Source of the DNA: Parvibaculum indicum
GTDB taxonomy: Bacteria > Pseudomonadota > Alphaproteobacteria > Parvibaculales > Parvibaculaceae
Reading direction: 5' to 3'
NCBI RefSeq assembly: GCF_011762095.1
Contig: NZ_JAASQO010000006.1
Location: 1 to 64,000 of the forward strand
Length of the DNA: 64,000 bases
Positions 37,798-45,069 of the stretch are shown here, piece by piece. Every line of letters starts with the position of its first letter. Within the stretch, counting starts at the first letter, position 1. The notes under the pieces are model-generated. The model searched no databases and was not told the origin of the DNA. It worked only from the letters and a program-made list of their open reading frames with translations. A program made the position numbers and the translations under genes.

Positions 37798-38952
37798 ATG
37801 AGAGAATGGGGTATTCGGGGCGGTATGCGGAGCGGCTCGACTTTCAAAGACACCGATAGCGCTACACTCTTTCGTATGCTGCTGGAGACCGCCGTCGACG
37901 GGATTCTCGTCATCGACGAGCGGGGCGACCTGCTCATCTACAACGATGCCTGCGAAAAGCTGTTCGGCTACCTCCCCGACGAGGTGGTCGGCCAGAATAT
38001 CCGCATGCTCATGCCGGATCCCTACCGGCGCGAGCATGACGGCTATCTGAAGGCCTATCGCGATACCGGCGAAAAAAAGATCATCGGCATCGGCCGCGAG
38101 GTGATGGCCTTGCGCAAGGACGGGTCGGAATTTCCCATCTATCTTTCGGTGGGCGAGGGCCAGCTCGACGATAAGCGCGTTTTCGTCGGGATCGTTCACG
38201 ACATCACGGCCAGGCGCGATGCCACGCGACAGCTTCAGGAATCGCAGGCCGAGCTCGTTCACATGTCGCGCTTCAACGAAATGGGGCAGATGACCTCATC
38301 CCTCGCCCATGAGTTGAACCAGCCGCTGGCCGCCATCATGAACTATCTCAGCGCCGCCGGGCGGACGCTCTCCCGGATGGAGGCGCCCGAGGCCGCGCGG
38401 GTGCGCGATCTGGTTCAGAAGGCGTCGGACCAGTCGGCCCGCGCGGGGCAGATCATCCGGCACCTTCGCGACTTCGTGGAAAAACGCGACCACAATCGCA
38501 GCGAGGAAGACATCAACCGGCTGGTCGAGGAAGCCGTCGATTTCGCCCTGCTGGGATCCGACGATCTGGATGTGAAAGTCGATATCGAGTTCGAAGACGG
38601 CCTGCCGCCCGTTTTCGCGGACCGTATCCAGATCCAGCAGGTCATCCTCAATCTCGCCCGGAACGCGGTGGAGGCCATGCAGGAGTGTTCGCTGCGCAGG
38701 CTGAGCGTCACGACGTCGCGCCATGACGAGGATTTCATCCGGACCAGCATCGCCGATACCGGGCCGGGCCTAGCGCCCGAGGTCGCCGAGAACCTTTTCA
38801 AGCCCTTTATCACGACCAAGGAAAAGGGTATGGGGATCGGGCTGTCCATCTGCTGGTCGATCGTCGATGCGCATGGCGGAGAGCTGTGGGCGGAAAAGAA
38901 CGAGTCCGGAGGGACCAGCTTCCATTTCCGCCTGCCGTCGACACCGGATTGA
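37798..38952 (+). CDS. fixL: Oxygen-sensing histidine kinase FixL
   Basis: 384 residues. A heme-binding PAS domain (~25-140) has a proximal His80 in RREHDGYL and a distal Arg100 in IIGIGREV, the FixL pattern. The kinase has H-box His171 (SSLAHELNQPL), N-box NLARNAVEAMQ and G boxes DTGPGLAPEV and GMGIGLSIC. There are no membrane segments, so it is a soluble FixL. Oxygen on the heme would block autophosphorylation. ATG at 37825 is an alternative start. It is followed after 11 bases by fixJ. Confidence 0.92.
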   Translation: MREWGIRGGMRSGSTFKDTDSATLFRMLLETAVDGILVIDERGDLLIYNDACEKLFGYLPDEVVGQNIRMLMPDPYRREHDGYLKAYRDTGEKKIIGIGREVMALRKDGSEFPIYLSVGEGQLDDKRVFVGIVHDITARRDATRQLQESQAELVHMSRFNEMGQMTSSLAHELNQPLAAIMNYLSAAGRTLSRMEAPEAARVRDLVQKASDQSARAGQIIRHLRDFVEKRDHNRSEEDINRLVEEAVDFALLGSDDLDVKVDIEFEDGLPPVFADRIQIQQVILNLARNAVEAMQECSLRRLSVTTSRHDEDFIRTSIADTGPGLAPEVAENLFKPFITTKEKGMGIGLSICWSIVDAHGGELWAEKNESGGTSFHFRLPSTPD

Positions 38953-38963
38953 GGTTTTTCTGA

Positions 38964-39584
38964 ATGTCTGCCGAGAGCACGGTCTTCATCGTCGATGATG
39001 ACGAAGCGGTCCGCGAGTCGCTGCAAGCCCTTGTGGAAACGGAAGGTTACGCCGTTCAGGCGTTCGATTCCGCGCGCGGTTTTCTCGATGGTTTCGCCTC
39101 GCCGGATATCGGATGCCTCGTCGTCGATGTGCGGATGCCGGATATGGGCGGGCTCGAGCTTCAGGCCGAACTCGTTGCGCGGGGAAACGGCCTTCCCGTG
39201 ATCGTCGTGACCGGGCATGGCGACGTGCCGCTCGCCGTGCAGGCGATGAAGGCGGGCGCCGTCGATTTCATCGAGAAACCCTATAACGACCAGCAATTGC
39301 TGGACACCATCGCCCGCGCGCTGGATATGGCGCGGAACCGGCAAAGCCAGAGTTCCTTCGCCCAGGAAGCCAGAGAGCGCGTCGCCTCGCTGACGCCGAG
39401 GGAGGCCCAGGTGCTGGAGCATCTGGTCGCCGGCCGGGCGAACAAGGTGATCGCCTATGAGCTGGGCATTTCTCCCCGCACCATCGAAATCCATCGCGCC
39501 CATGTGATGGAAAAGATGCAGGCCCGCAGCCTGTCCGATCTCGTCCGCATGGCGCTCGAGGCTGGAGTCCGCACGCCCGAATAG
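38964..39584 (+). CDS. fixJ: Response regulator FixJ
   Basis: 206 residues. The receiver domain has Asp55 in VVDVRMPDMGG, with FIVDDDEAV acidic residues and the EKPY lysine. A LuxR-type helix-turn-helix follows at ~140-200 (LTPREAQVLEHLVAGRANKVIAYELGISPRTIEIHRA). Phosphorylated by FixL, it would activate the lone-receiver and fixK promoters below, both of which carry FixJ-box-like sequences. Confidence 0.93.
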   Translation: MSAESTVFIVDDDEAVRESLQALVETEGYAVQAFDSARGFLDGFASPDIGCLVVDVRMPDMGGLELQAELVARGNGLPVIVVTGHGDVPLAVQAMKAGAVDFIEKPYNDQQLLDTIARALDMARNRQSQSSFAQEARERVASLTPREAQVLEHLVAGRANKVIAYELGISPRTIEIHRAHVMEKMQARSLSDLVRMALEAGVRTPE

Positions 39585-39642
39585 CGCATCGTCCTCTTCT
39601 CTTTCCTGCCCCTGAACGGGGCCGCTTCAATGCCCCTATCCG

Positions 39643-39660
39643 GGTAAGGGTAATTCCCTA
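39643..39660 (+). promoter_or_regulatory. Putative FixJ box before the lone receiver gene
   Basis: GGTAAGGGTAATTCCCTA shares TAAGGGTA-T with the complement of the site before fixK. It lies about 70-80 bases before the TTG start. Assigned by resemblance to rhizobial FixJ sites. Confidence 0.45.
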
Positions 39661-39725
39661 TTTCCCGAAATGGCTCGCTTACCTATGTTTCAATTCAATG
39701 AAGCTCAGGGTGGCAGGAGACGTGT

Positions 39726-40115
39726 TTGGACATTCTCGAAGGCGCAACGGCCTATGTCGTCGATGACGACGACGCGGTGCGCGATTCAATGCGGGTACTA
39801 CTGGAATCCTACGGAATGTCCGTGGAGGATTTCCCGTCCGCTTGCGCCTTTCTGAGGACCGGTCTCCGCGGCCTGACGCTTTCCTGCCTGCTGCTCGATC
39901 TCCACATGCCGGGCATGGGCGGCGTCGAGGTGCTGGAGCGGCTGCGTGCCCGGGGCGACAGCATTCCCGCCATCGTCATTACCGGCAAGGGCGATCTGGC
40001 GACGCGCTCCCGCGTGGTCGGAGCGGGCGCGCTGGATATGCTGGAAAAGCCCGTGAACGAGGAAGCGCTGGCCCATGCCATCGCGGCGGCGCTTCGCTCT
40101 TCCGCGGCGGTCTAG
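39726..40115 (+). CDS. Stand-alone FixJ-type receiver protein
   Basis: 129 residues, receiver domain only: VVDDDDAVRDS, phospho-Asp58 in LLLDLHMPGMGG, VITGKGD and the lysine in MLEKPV. No output domain. Start is TTG preceded by CAGGAGACG. The sequence is closest in style to the FixJ receiver, so it could compete for FixL phosphate or act as a FixT/phosphate-sink type brake. The role is inferred. Confidence 0.85.
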   Translation: MDILEGATAYVVDDDDAVRDSMRVLLESYGMSVEDFPSACAFLRTGLRGLTLSCLLLDLHMPGMGGVEVLERLRARGDSIPAIVITGKGDLATRSRVVGAGALDMLEKPVNEEALAHAIAAALRSSAAV

Positions 40116-40118
40116 GGG

Positions 40119-40138
40119 CCTACGTAGATACCCTTAAG
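40119..40138 (+). promoter_or_regulatory. Putative FixJ box before fixK
   Basis: CCTACGTAGATACCCTTAAG resembles FixJ-P sites of rhizobial fixK promoters (TACGTAG and CCCTTAAG halves). It lies about 100 bases before the fixK start, in a gene-free interval. Confidence 0.55.
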
Positions 40139-40235
40139 TGGAATTCCTGAATTTTCCGGCGCGCCTCCCGGCCTCATAGTTTCAGCATGAAAGCAGACGG
40201 GCTTTTGGAAACGGAAACGAAAAGGGGGTTTCCCA

Positions 40236-40988
40236 ATGTCGCTTACCCATGATTTTCAGGAAGATTTCTCCTCCCGGGGCGCTGCGGAAAATGTCCTTTC
40301 CATCGGCGGCGGGAAGAGCGCCCGGCACAAGGCGTCCGCCATGGTTCGGGAGGCGCAGCCGGATGTGCTGGCCGCCGGTAATCTCGGCGTCACCATGTCC
40401 CTCGCGCGCAACAGGACGCTCTTCGAGGAAGGCGAAAAGGCGGAGTATTCTTACCGCGTCATCAGCGGGGCGGTGCGCCTGTGCAAACTGCTTCCCGACG
40501 GCCGCCGCCAGATTTCCGATTTCTGCCTGCCCGGCGACACTTTCGGTTTCATCGCGGAAGACAATTACACGCTGACGGCGGAAGCCGTGGAAGACGCGGT
40601 GCTCGTCCGCTATTCGCGCCAGACGATGGGCGAGGCCTGCAAATCCGTTCCCGCCACGAGCGAGCGTGTGCTGGCGGAAGTCCTGCGCGAACTGTCCTCG
40701 GCGAAGAGCCATCTCGTCATGCTGGGCCGCCAGACCGCGCGCGAACGCATCGCGTCTTTCCTGCTGATGGTTCTCGACCGTCAGCCTGCGGATAAATATT
40801 GCGATACCCGCGTCTACCTGCCGATGGGGCGTCAGGACATTGCCGACTATCTCGGTCTCACCATCGAGACGGTGAGCCGGGCGATCAGCGAGCTTCGTCG
40901 GTCCGGCATCGTTCGCGCGCTGTCCACGCGGGAAATCCTGATCCGCGACGTGGATGCGCTTGCCGGAATTTCCTCAGGCGCCGCCTGA
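40236..40988 (+). CDS. fixK: Crp/Fnr-family regulator FixK
   Basis: 250 residues. The cyclic-nucleotide-type beta barrel at ~55-150 (LFEEGEKAEYSYRVISGAVRLCKLLPDGRRQISDFCLPGDTFG) is followed by an HTH at ~200-230 (MGRQDIADYLGLTIETVSRAISELRRSG). The N-terminal cysteine cluster of Fnr is missing, as in FixK, so control is likely transcriptional through FixLJ. It would activate microaerobic respiration genes. Its 3' end overlaps the convergent modC by 15 bases. Confidence 0.9.
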   Translation: MSLTHDFQEDFSSRGAAENVLSIGGGKSARHKASAMVREAQPDVLAAGNLGVTMSLARNRTLFEEGEKAEYSYRVISGAVRLCKLLPDGRRQISDFCLPGDTFGFIAEDNYTLTAEAVEDAVLVRYSRQTMGEACKSVPATSERVLAEVLRELSSAKSHLVMLGRQTARERIASFLLMVLDRQPADKYCDTRVYLPMGRQDIADYLGLTIETVSRAISELRRSGIVRALSTREILIRDVDALAGISSGAA

Positions 40989-42092
40989 GTTTTCCTCTCC
41001 TCCCCGGCGGGCATGGCGTTCGACGCTGACCGATTTGATCACGGCAAAGAGCGTCATGCCCGACCTCACCTCCAGTCTTTCGCATGATTTGCGGGTGATG
41101 CGCGACAGGAGCCGCGCATGGCCGCATGTCAGTTCGACATCGAGATAGAGGCCGTCCGCCGTCTCGCGGATCGCGGCCACGGTAGCCGCGACGATGTTGT
41201 TGGCGCTGACGCCGCGCGGTTCTTCCAGCGCCAGCATGACGTCGCTGGCTTTCACGCGCAGGCGCACCGGGCTGCCGGGCGCCGCCGTCAGGCGCGGTAC
41301 CCAGAGCGTTCCGCCCTCGAAGCCGATTTCCGTCATGCCATGCGCGTCGTCCTGCGACGCCACCTTGCCGGAAATGACCGCGCCCGCTTCCAGAAAAGCG
41401 CCGCGCGGCGACAGGTCGGCGCGGGAGAGCACGTCTTCGGCGGGGCCGGAGGCCAGCACCTTTCCCTCGTCGAGAAACACCACATTGTCGGCAAGCTGCG
41501 TGACTTCCTCGATGGCGTGGCTGACCAGCAGGACGGGAATGCGCGCTTCGTCGCGCAGCCGTTCCAGAAACGGCATGATGTCGGCCTTGCGCGCCGCGTC
41601 GAGCGCGGCCATGGGTTCGTCCAGCAGCAGAATGCGCGGATTGGCCATGAGCGCCCGGCCGAGCGAGACGCGCTGGCGCTCGCCGCCGGAGAGATTGCGC
41701 GGGCGGCGCCTGGCCAGATGGTCGATGCCGAGCATGTCGAGAATGCGTTGTCTCTCGGCGGGCGGCAGCGGGTCGGGCGAGCGTTTCGCGCCGAAATCGA
41801 GATTGGCGGCGACGCTCAGATGCGGAAACAGCCGGGCCTCCTGAAAGACATAGCCGATGCGCCGCGCGCGGGCCGGCAGGTCGATGCCGGTTGCCGTGTC
41901 GAACAGGGTTTCGCCGCCGATGGCGATGCGGCCGCTCTCGGGCGTGAAGAGACCGGCGATGGCGTTGATCGTGCTCGTCTTGCCCGCGCCGGACGGGCCG
42001 AACAGGGCGGTGATGCCGGTTTCTTCCGCGGCGAAGGCGATATCGAGCGCGAAGTCGGGAAAGCGATGGCGGAGGCGAATATCGAGCGTCAT
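40974..42092 (-). CDS. modC: Molybdate ABC transporter ATPase ModC
   Basis: 372 residues. Walker A is GPSGAGKTS (~33), the signature is NLSGGERQRV, Walker B is ILLLDEPMAALD and the H-loop His is in LVSHAIEEV. A C-terminal TOBE/Mop molybdate-binding domain spans ~295-360 (VRLRVKASDVMLALEEP). It energises ModB. Last gene of modABC; the start overlaps the modB stop. Confidence 0.93.
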   Translation of the reverse strand: MTLDIRLRHRFPDFALDIAFAAEETGITALFGPSGAGKTSTINAIAGLFTPESGRIAIGGETLFDTATGIDLPARARRIGYVFQEARLFPHLSVAANLDFGAKRSPDPLPPAERQRILDMLGIDHLARRRPRNLSGGERQRVSLGRALMANPRILLLDEPMAALDAARKADIMPFLERLRDEARIPVLLVSHAIEEVTQLADNVVFLDEGKVLASGPAEDVLSRADLSPRGAFLEAGAVISGKVASQDDAHGMTEIGFEGGTLWVPRLTAAPGSPVRLRVKASDVMLALEEPRGVSANNIVAATVAAIRETADGLYLDVELTCGHARLLSRITRKSCERLEVRSGMTLFAVIKSVSVERHARRGGEENSGGA

Positions 42093-42787
42093 GTGCCGAG
42101 CATCTTCCTGACGCGCCAGGCCGCATATTCGGCAAGGGCGAGACCGGCCAGCGCGAGCACGATGGAGAGCGCAACGAGACGCGCCGCCGCCGCTTCGCCG
42201 CCCGGCGTCTGGATGGCCGAATAGATGGCGAGCGGCAGGGTGCGGGTTTCGCCGGGAATGTTGGAGACGAAAGTGATGATGGCGCCGAATTCGCCGAGGC
42301 TCGCGGCAAAGGCGGTGATGGCGCCTGCGATGATGCCTGGCGCGGCGAGCGGCAGAGTCAGGTTCCAGAGCCGGTCGAGGGGGCCGGCGCCCAGCGTTTC
42401 GGCGGCCTCGGAAAGTTTCGGGTCGATGGCTTCCAGCGCCAGCCTTATGGCGCGGACCTGGAACGGGAAGGTGACGATCCCGGCGGCGAGTGCCGCGCCC
42501 GTCCAGCTGAAGACGAAGCGGATGCCGAATGTCGCGTCCAGCCAGTGGCCGAGCGGCGCGCGCGTGCCCAGCGTGACGAGCAGCAGATAGCCCATCACCA
42601 CCGGCGGCAGGATGAGCGGCAGATGCACCAGCGCGTCGAGAACGCCCCGGCCCGGAAAGCGCCGGCGCGAGAGGAGAAGCGCCGCGCCGACGGCGAAGGG
42701 CAGCGCCACGCCGACGGCCACCAGCGAGACGCGCAGGCTCAGTGCCAGCGCCTCGATCTCGGCATCGCTCAGCCAGCCATGCAGCAT
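42089..42787 (-). CDS. modB: Molybdate ABC transporter permease ModB
   Basis: 232 residues. Five or six membrane helices and the permease EAA loop (LSEAAETLGAGPLDRLWNLTLPLAAPGI). It forms the membrane channel with ModC. It lies 24 bases after modA and overlaps modC by 4 bases. Confidence 0.93.
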   Translation of the reverse strand: MLHGWLSDAEIEALALSLRVSLVAVGVALPFAVGAALLLSRRRFPGRGVLDALVHLPLILPPVVMGYLLLVTLGTRAPLGHWLDATFGIRFVFSWTGAALAAGIVTFPFQVRAIRLALEAIDPKLSEAAETLGAGPLDRLWNLTLPLAAPGIIAGAITAFAASLGEFGAIITFVSNIPGETRTLPLAIYSAIQTPGGEAAAARLVALSIVLALAGLALAEYAAWRVRKMLGT

Positions 42788-42811
42788 GTTCGCAGCGTCC
42801 CTTGGCGGTTG

Positions 42812-43621
42812 TCAGTTCCGGCGGAAGCCGAAGCGTTCGAATATGGCAAGTCCGTCGTCGCTTGTCAGGAAGCTCAGAAAGTCTTTCGCCTCGTCGTTAT
42901 CGCCACCCTTGACCAGGGCGAAGGGGTAGGTGACGGGCGTGTGGCTCTTGTCGGGGAAGGCGGCGACCACCCGCACCTTCGCAATCCGCGCATCGGTCGC
43001 ATAGACGATGCCATAGGGCGCTTCGCCGCGTTCGACCAGCGCCAGCGCGGCGCGCACATTGTCGGCGGCGGCCAGACGCGGTTCGAGGGTTTTCCACAGG
43101 CCCAGATGTTCCAGCGCCTCCTTGCCATAGATGCCCGCGGGCACATGGGCCGGGTCGCCCATGGCGAGGCGGCCCTGTGCACCGAGAAGTGCCGGCAGGT
43201 TGTCGATGGTTTCGTCTTTCGGCGGTGCGCCGGTTTCCGGGGCGATCAGCACCAGCCCGTTCGCGATGGGGCTCGTTCTGGTGCCGGGAAGGATGAGGCC
43301 GCGCGTTTCCAGACGGTCCATCCATTTTTCATTGGCGGAGGCATAGAGATCGGCGGGCGCGCCGGCCTCGATCTGGCGGGCGAGGGTGGAGGAGGAGGCA
43401 AAGGAAAACCGGATTTCCGTGCCGGTCCTTTCTTCATAGGCACGGCCGGCCGCCGTCATTGCATCGGTCAGGCTCGCGGCGGCGAAGACGGTCGGCGGTT
43501 CGGCCATGGCCGGGCGCGCCGCGAGCGCCATGGCGCCCAGCAGGACGCCGAGCAGAATGCCCGGCGCAGTGCGCGCGGTCGCCTTGCGCCATCCGGTGAA
43601 AGTCTTGGTGAAAAGCGACAC
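42812..43621 (-). CDS. modA: Molybdate-binding periplasmic protein ModA
   Basis: 269 residues with a signal peptide (cleavage near AMA-EPP). The substrate-binding fold has ligand-contacting Ser/Thr-rich loops FAAASLTDAM and FSFASSSTLARQI. It captures molybdate or tungstate for ModBC. Start is GTG with AGGAGGG upstream. The promoter carries a ModE-like palindrome. Confidence 0.92.
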   Translation of the reverse strand: MSLFTKTFTGWRKATARTAPGILLGVLLGAMALAARPAMAEPPTVFAAASLTDAMTAAGRAYEERTGTEIRFSFASSSTLARQIEAGAPADLYASANEKWMDRLETRGLILPGTRTSPIANGLVLIAPETGAPPKDETIDNLPALLGAQGRLAMGDPAHVPAGIYGKEALEHLGLWKTLEPRLAAADNVRAALALVERGEAPYGIVYATDARIAKVRVVAAFPDKSHTPVTYPFALVKGGDNDEAKDFLSFLTSDDGLAIFERFGFRRN

Positions 43622-43638
43622 GGGCGGTCCCTCCTACC

Positions 43639-43668
43639 ATGCGTTATATCCTGATGAATATTCCGCAT
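43639..43668 (-). promoter_or_regulatory. ModE-like operator of modABC
   Basis: ATGCGTTATAT and ATATTCCGCAT form an inverted repeat with two mismatches around 8 bases, starting 18 bases before modA. ModE sites have CGTTATAT-type arms. No modE gene is in the window. Confidence 0.6.
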
Positions 43669-43741
43669 GGCGGGCGAGGAATTGCAAGGAGGAAGCCGCC
43701 CGTTCCGGTTTTTCGCCGTTTCGGGGTGCCCGCGCCGGCGG

Positions 43742-44860
43742 TCAGGCGCGGGACTGAAGGGGCGCCGCTACGGCTTCGCTCGTATGGGCGGCGGCTTGCG
43801 TTTCCGCGAGCTGGGGTGCTTTGGGCATCCGGTTCGTCACGCTGGCGACATAGGCCATCATCTGTGCGAAGGCGTCGTCGGTCAGTTCCACGAAGACGCG
43901 CCGTCCGTCCTCGGGGTCGCGGACGCGGGTCGCCAGGTTTTCGGCCACGAGATCGCCGATGCGGCGCAGCGCCGTGGTGGCGGGCACATTGGCCGCGATG
44001 CACAGGCTCGATACCGATACGCGCTTGCTGGACAGCCGGGCCTCGGCGAGGTCGAGCAGCATGTCCCAGGCGGGGTCGGAAAACAGCTTGCCGGGCAGGT
44101 AGTTGGACCGGGTGCCGGACAATTCGATCAGGGCGCGGACCCATCGGCGCATCTGGGCCTGGTCGAGCGAGGGATCTCCCGCCGTGCCGCCCCGCCGGGC
44201 CGCGCCGAGCGAGACGAGCGTGCCCGAAACGGCGCCGTTGACGCCGCCATTGCCCGCATTGCCGTCGGTCTTGCGGGAGGCGTCGTCCAGCCGGTCGAGA
44301 ACGCCCAGCATGTTGGAGGTCCGGGCCATCATCAGCTCCGCTTCGGAGCGGATCGTGTCGGTGAAATAGGCGATATGGCAAAGCTCGTTCAGCTTCCGCA
44401 CGCCGTCCTGATAGGCCGCGGCGAGGTCTTCCTCGGCGAAGGGGTGCGGCAGGCTCGACCATGAGGTGCTGCGGCCCAGCCGGGAGACGGTGCGCGGGCA
44501 AAGCTGGGTCGCCAGCAGGATGATATGGGTGCGGCTGCGGGCCTCGCTGCCGGCGCAGGCATGGTGGATCCGGGTGATCCATTCCTCCGCGGAGAGGCCG
44601 GAAAGCGCGTCGTCGGCGTCGTTCCCCTGGTCGGGCAGCAGCGAAACCAGCAGGAGACGCGGGTCGTTGCCCCGGCCGATCGTCTCCAGAAAGGCCGCGC
44701 GCGTGGGCGGGGCTTCCCATGAAAAATGGCCGGCTCGCTCTGTCAGCTGGAGCGCATTGGCGGTTTGTCCGGCAAGGGTCAACGCCGAGGCGAAGGCCGG
44801 ATCGACAATTACGGCGGATGATTGGGCCGCAGCGAGGCTTCCCTGAAAAAGGCTATTCAT
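43742..44860 (-). CDS. Winged-helix (MarR-like C-terminus) regulator
   Basis: 372 residues. The N-terminal ~200 residues are a soluble domain I do not recognise. The C-terminal part (~245-350) is a MarR-like winged helix (MLLDLAEARLSSKRVSVSSLCIAANVPATTALRRIGDLV, then RVRDPEDGRRVFVELT). The recognition helix and wing are clear. It is divergent from the cation ATPase, with nested inverted repeats between them, so it may control that gene and itself. Confidence 0.65.
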   Translation of the reverse strand: MNSLFQGSLAAAQSSAVIVDPAFASALTLAGQTANALQLTERAGHFSWEAPPTRAAFLETIGRGNDPRLLLVSLLPDQGNDADDALSGLSAEEWITRIHHACAGSEARSRTHIILLATQLCPRTVSRLGRSTSWSSLPHPFAEEDLAAAYQDGVRKLNELCHIAYFTDTIRSEAELMMARTSNMLGVLDRLDDASRKTDGNAGNGGVNGAVSGTLVSLGAARRGGTAGDPSLDQAQMRRWVRALIELSGTRSNYLPGKLFSDPAWDMLLDLAEARLSSKRVSVSSLCIAANVPATTALRRIGDLVAENLATRVRDPEDGRRVFVELTDDAFAQMMAYVASVTNRMPKAPQLAETQAAAHTSEAVAAPLQSRA

Positions 44861-44898
44861 ATCGGACCCCCATTAACCATAGACTCAGTGTTGTTACA

Positions 44899-44959
44899 CC
44901 TATAACGCCACGACTTTAGTTCTATACAAGAGGTATAGTCGTAAATTTTTGGTTATAGG
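44899..44959. promoter_or_regulatory. Nested inverted repeats in a divergent promoter
   Basis: Outer arms CCTATAAC (44899-44906) and GTTATAGG (44952-44959), inner arms CTATAC (44922-44927) and GTATAG (44933-44938). All share TATAA/C. The 209-base intergenic region is AT-rich compared with its flanks. Confidence 0.6.
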
Positions 44960-45069
44960 CCCGGATGTGACAATTTGGGGGTGGTCGCGGCGCCGCGCGT
45001 GTCGCATTTATCATGTGTCCAGGCAGGGGCATTCTGCGCAACCGAGTGGAAAGCGGCGGGGCTTTGTGA

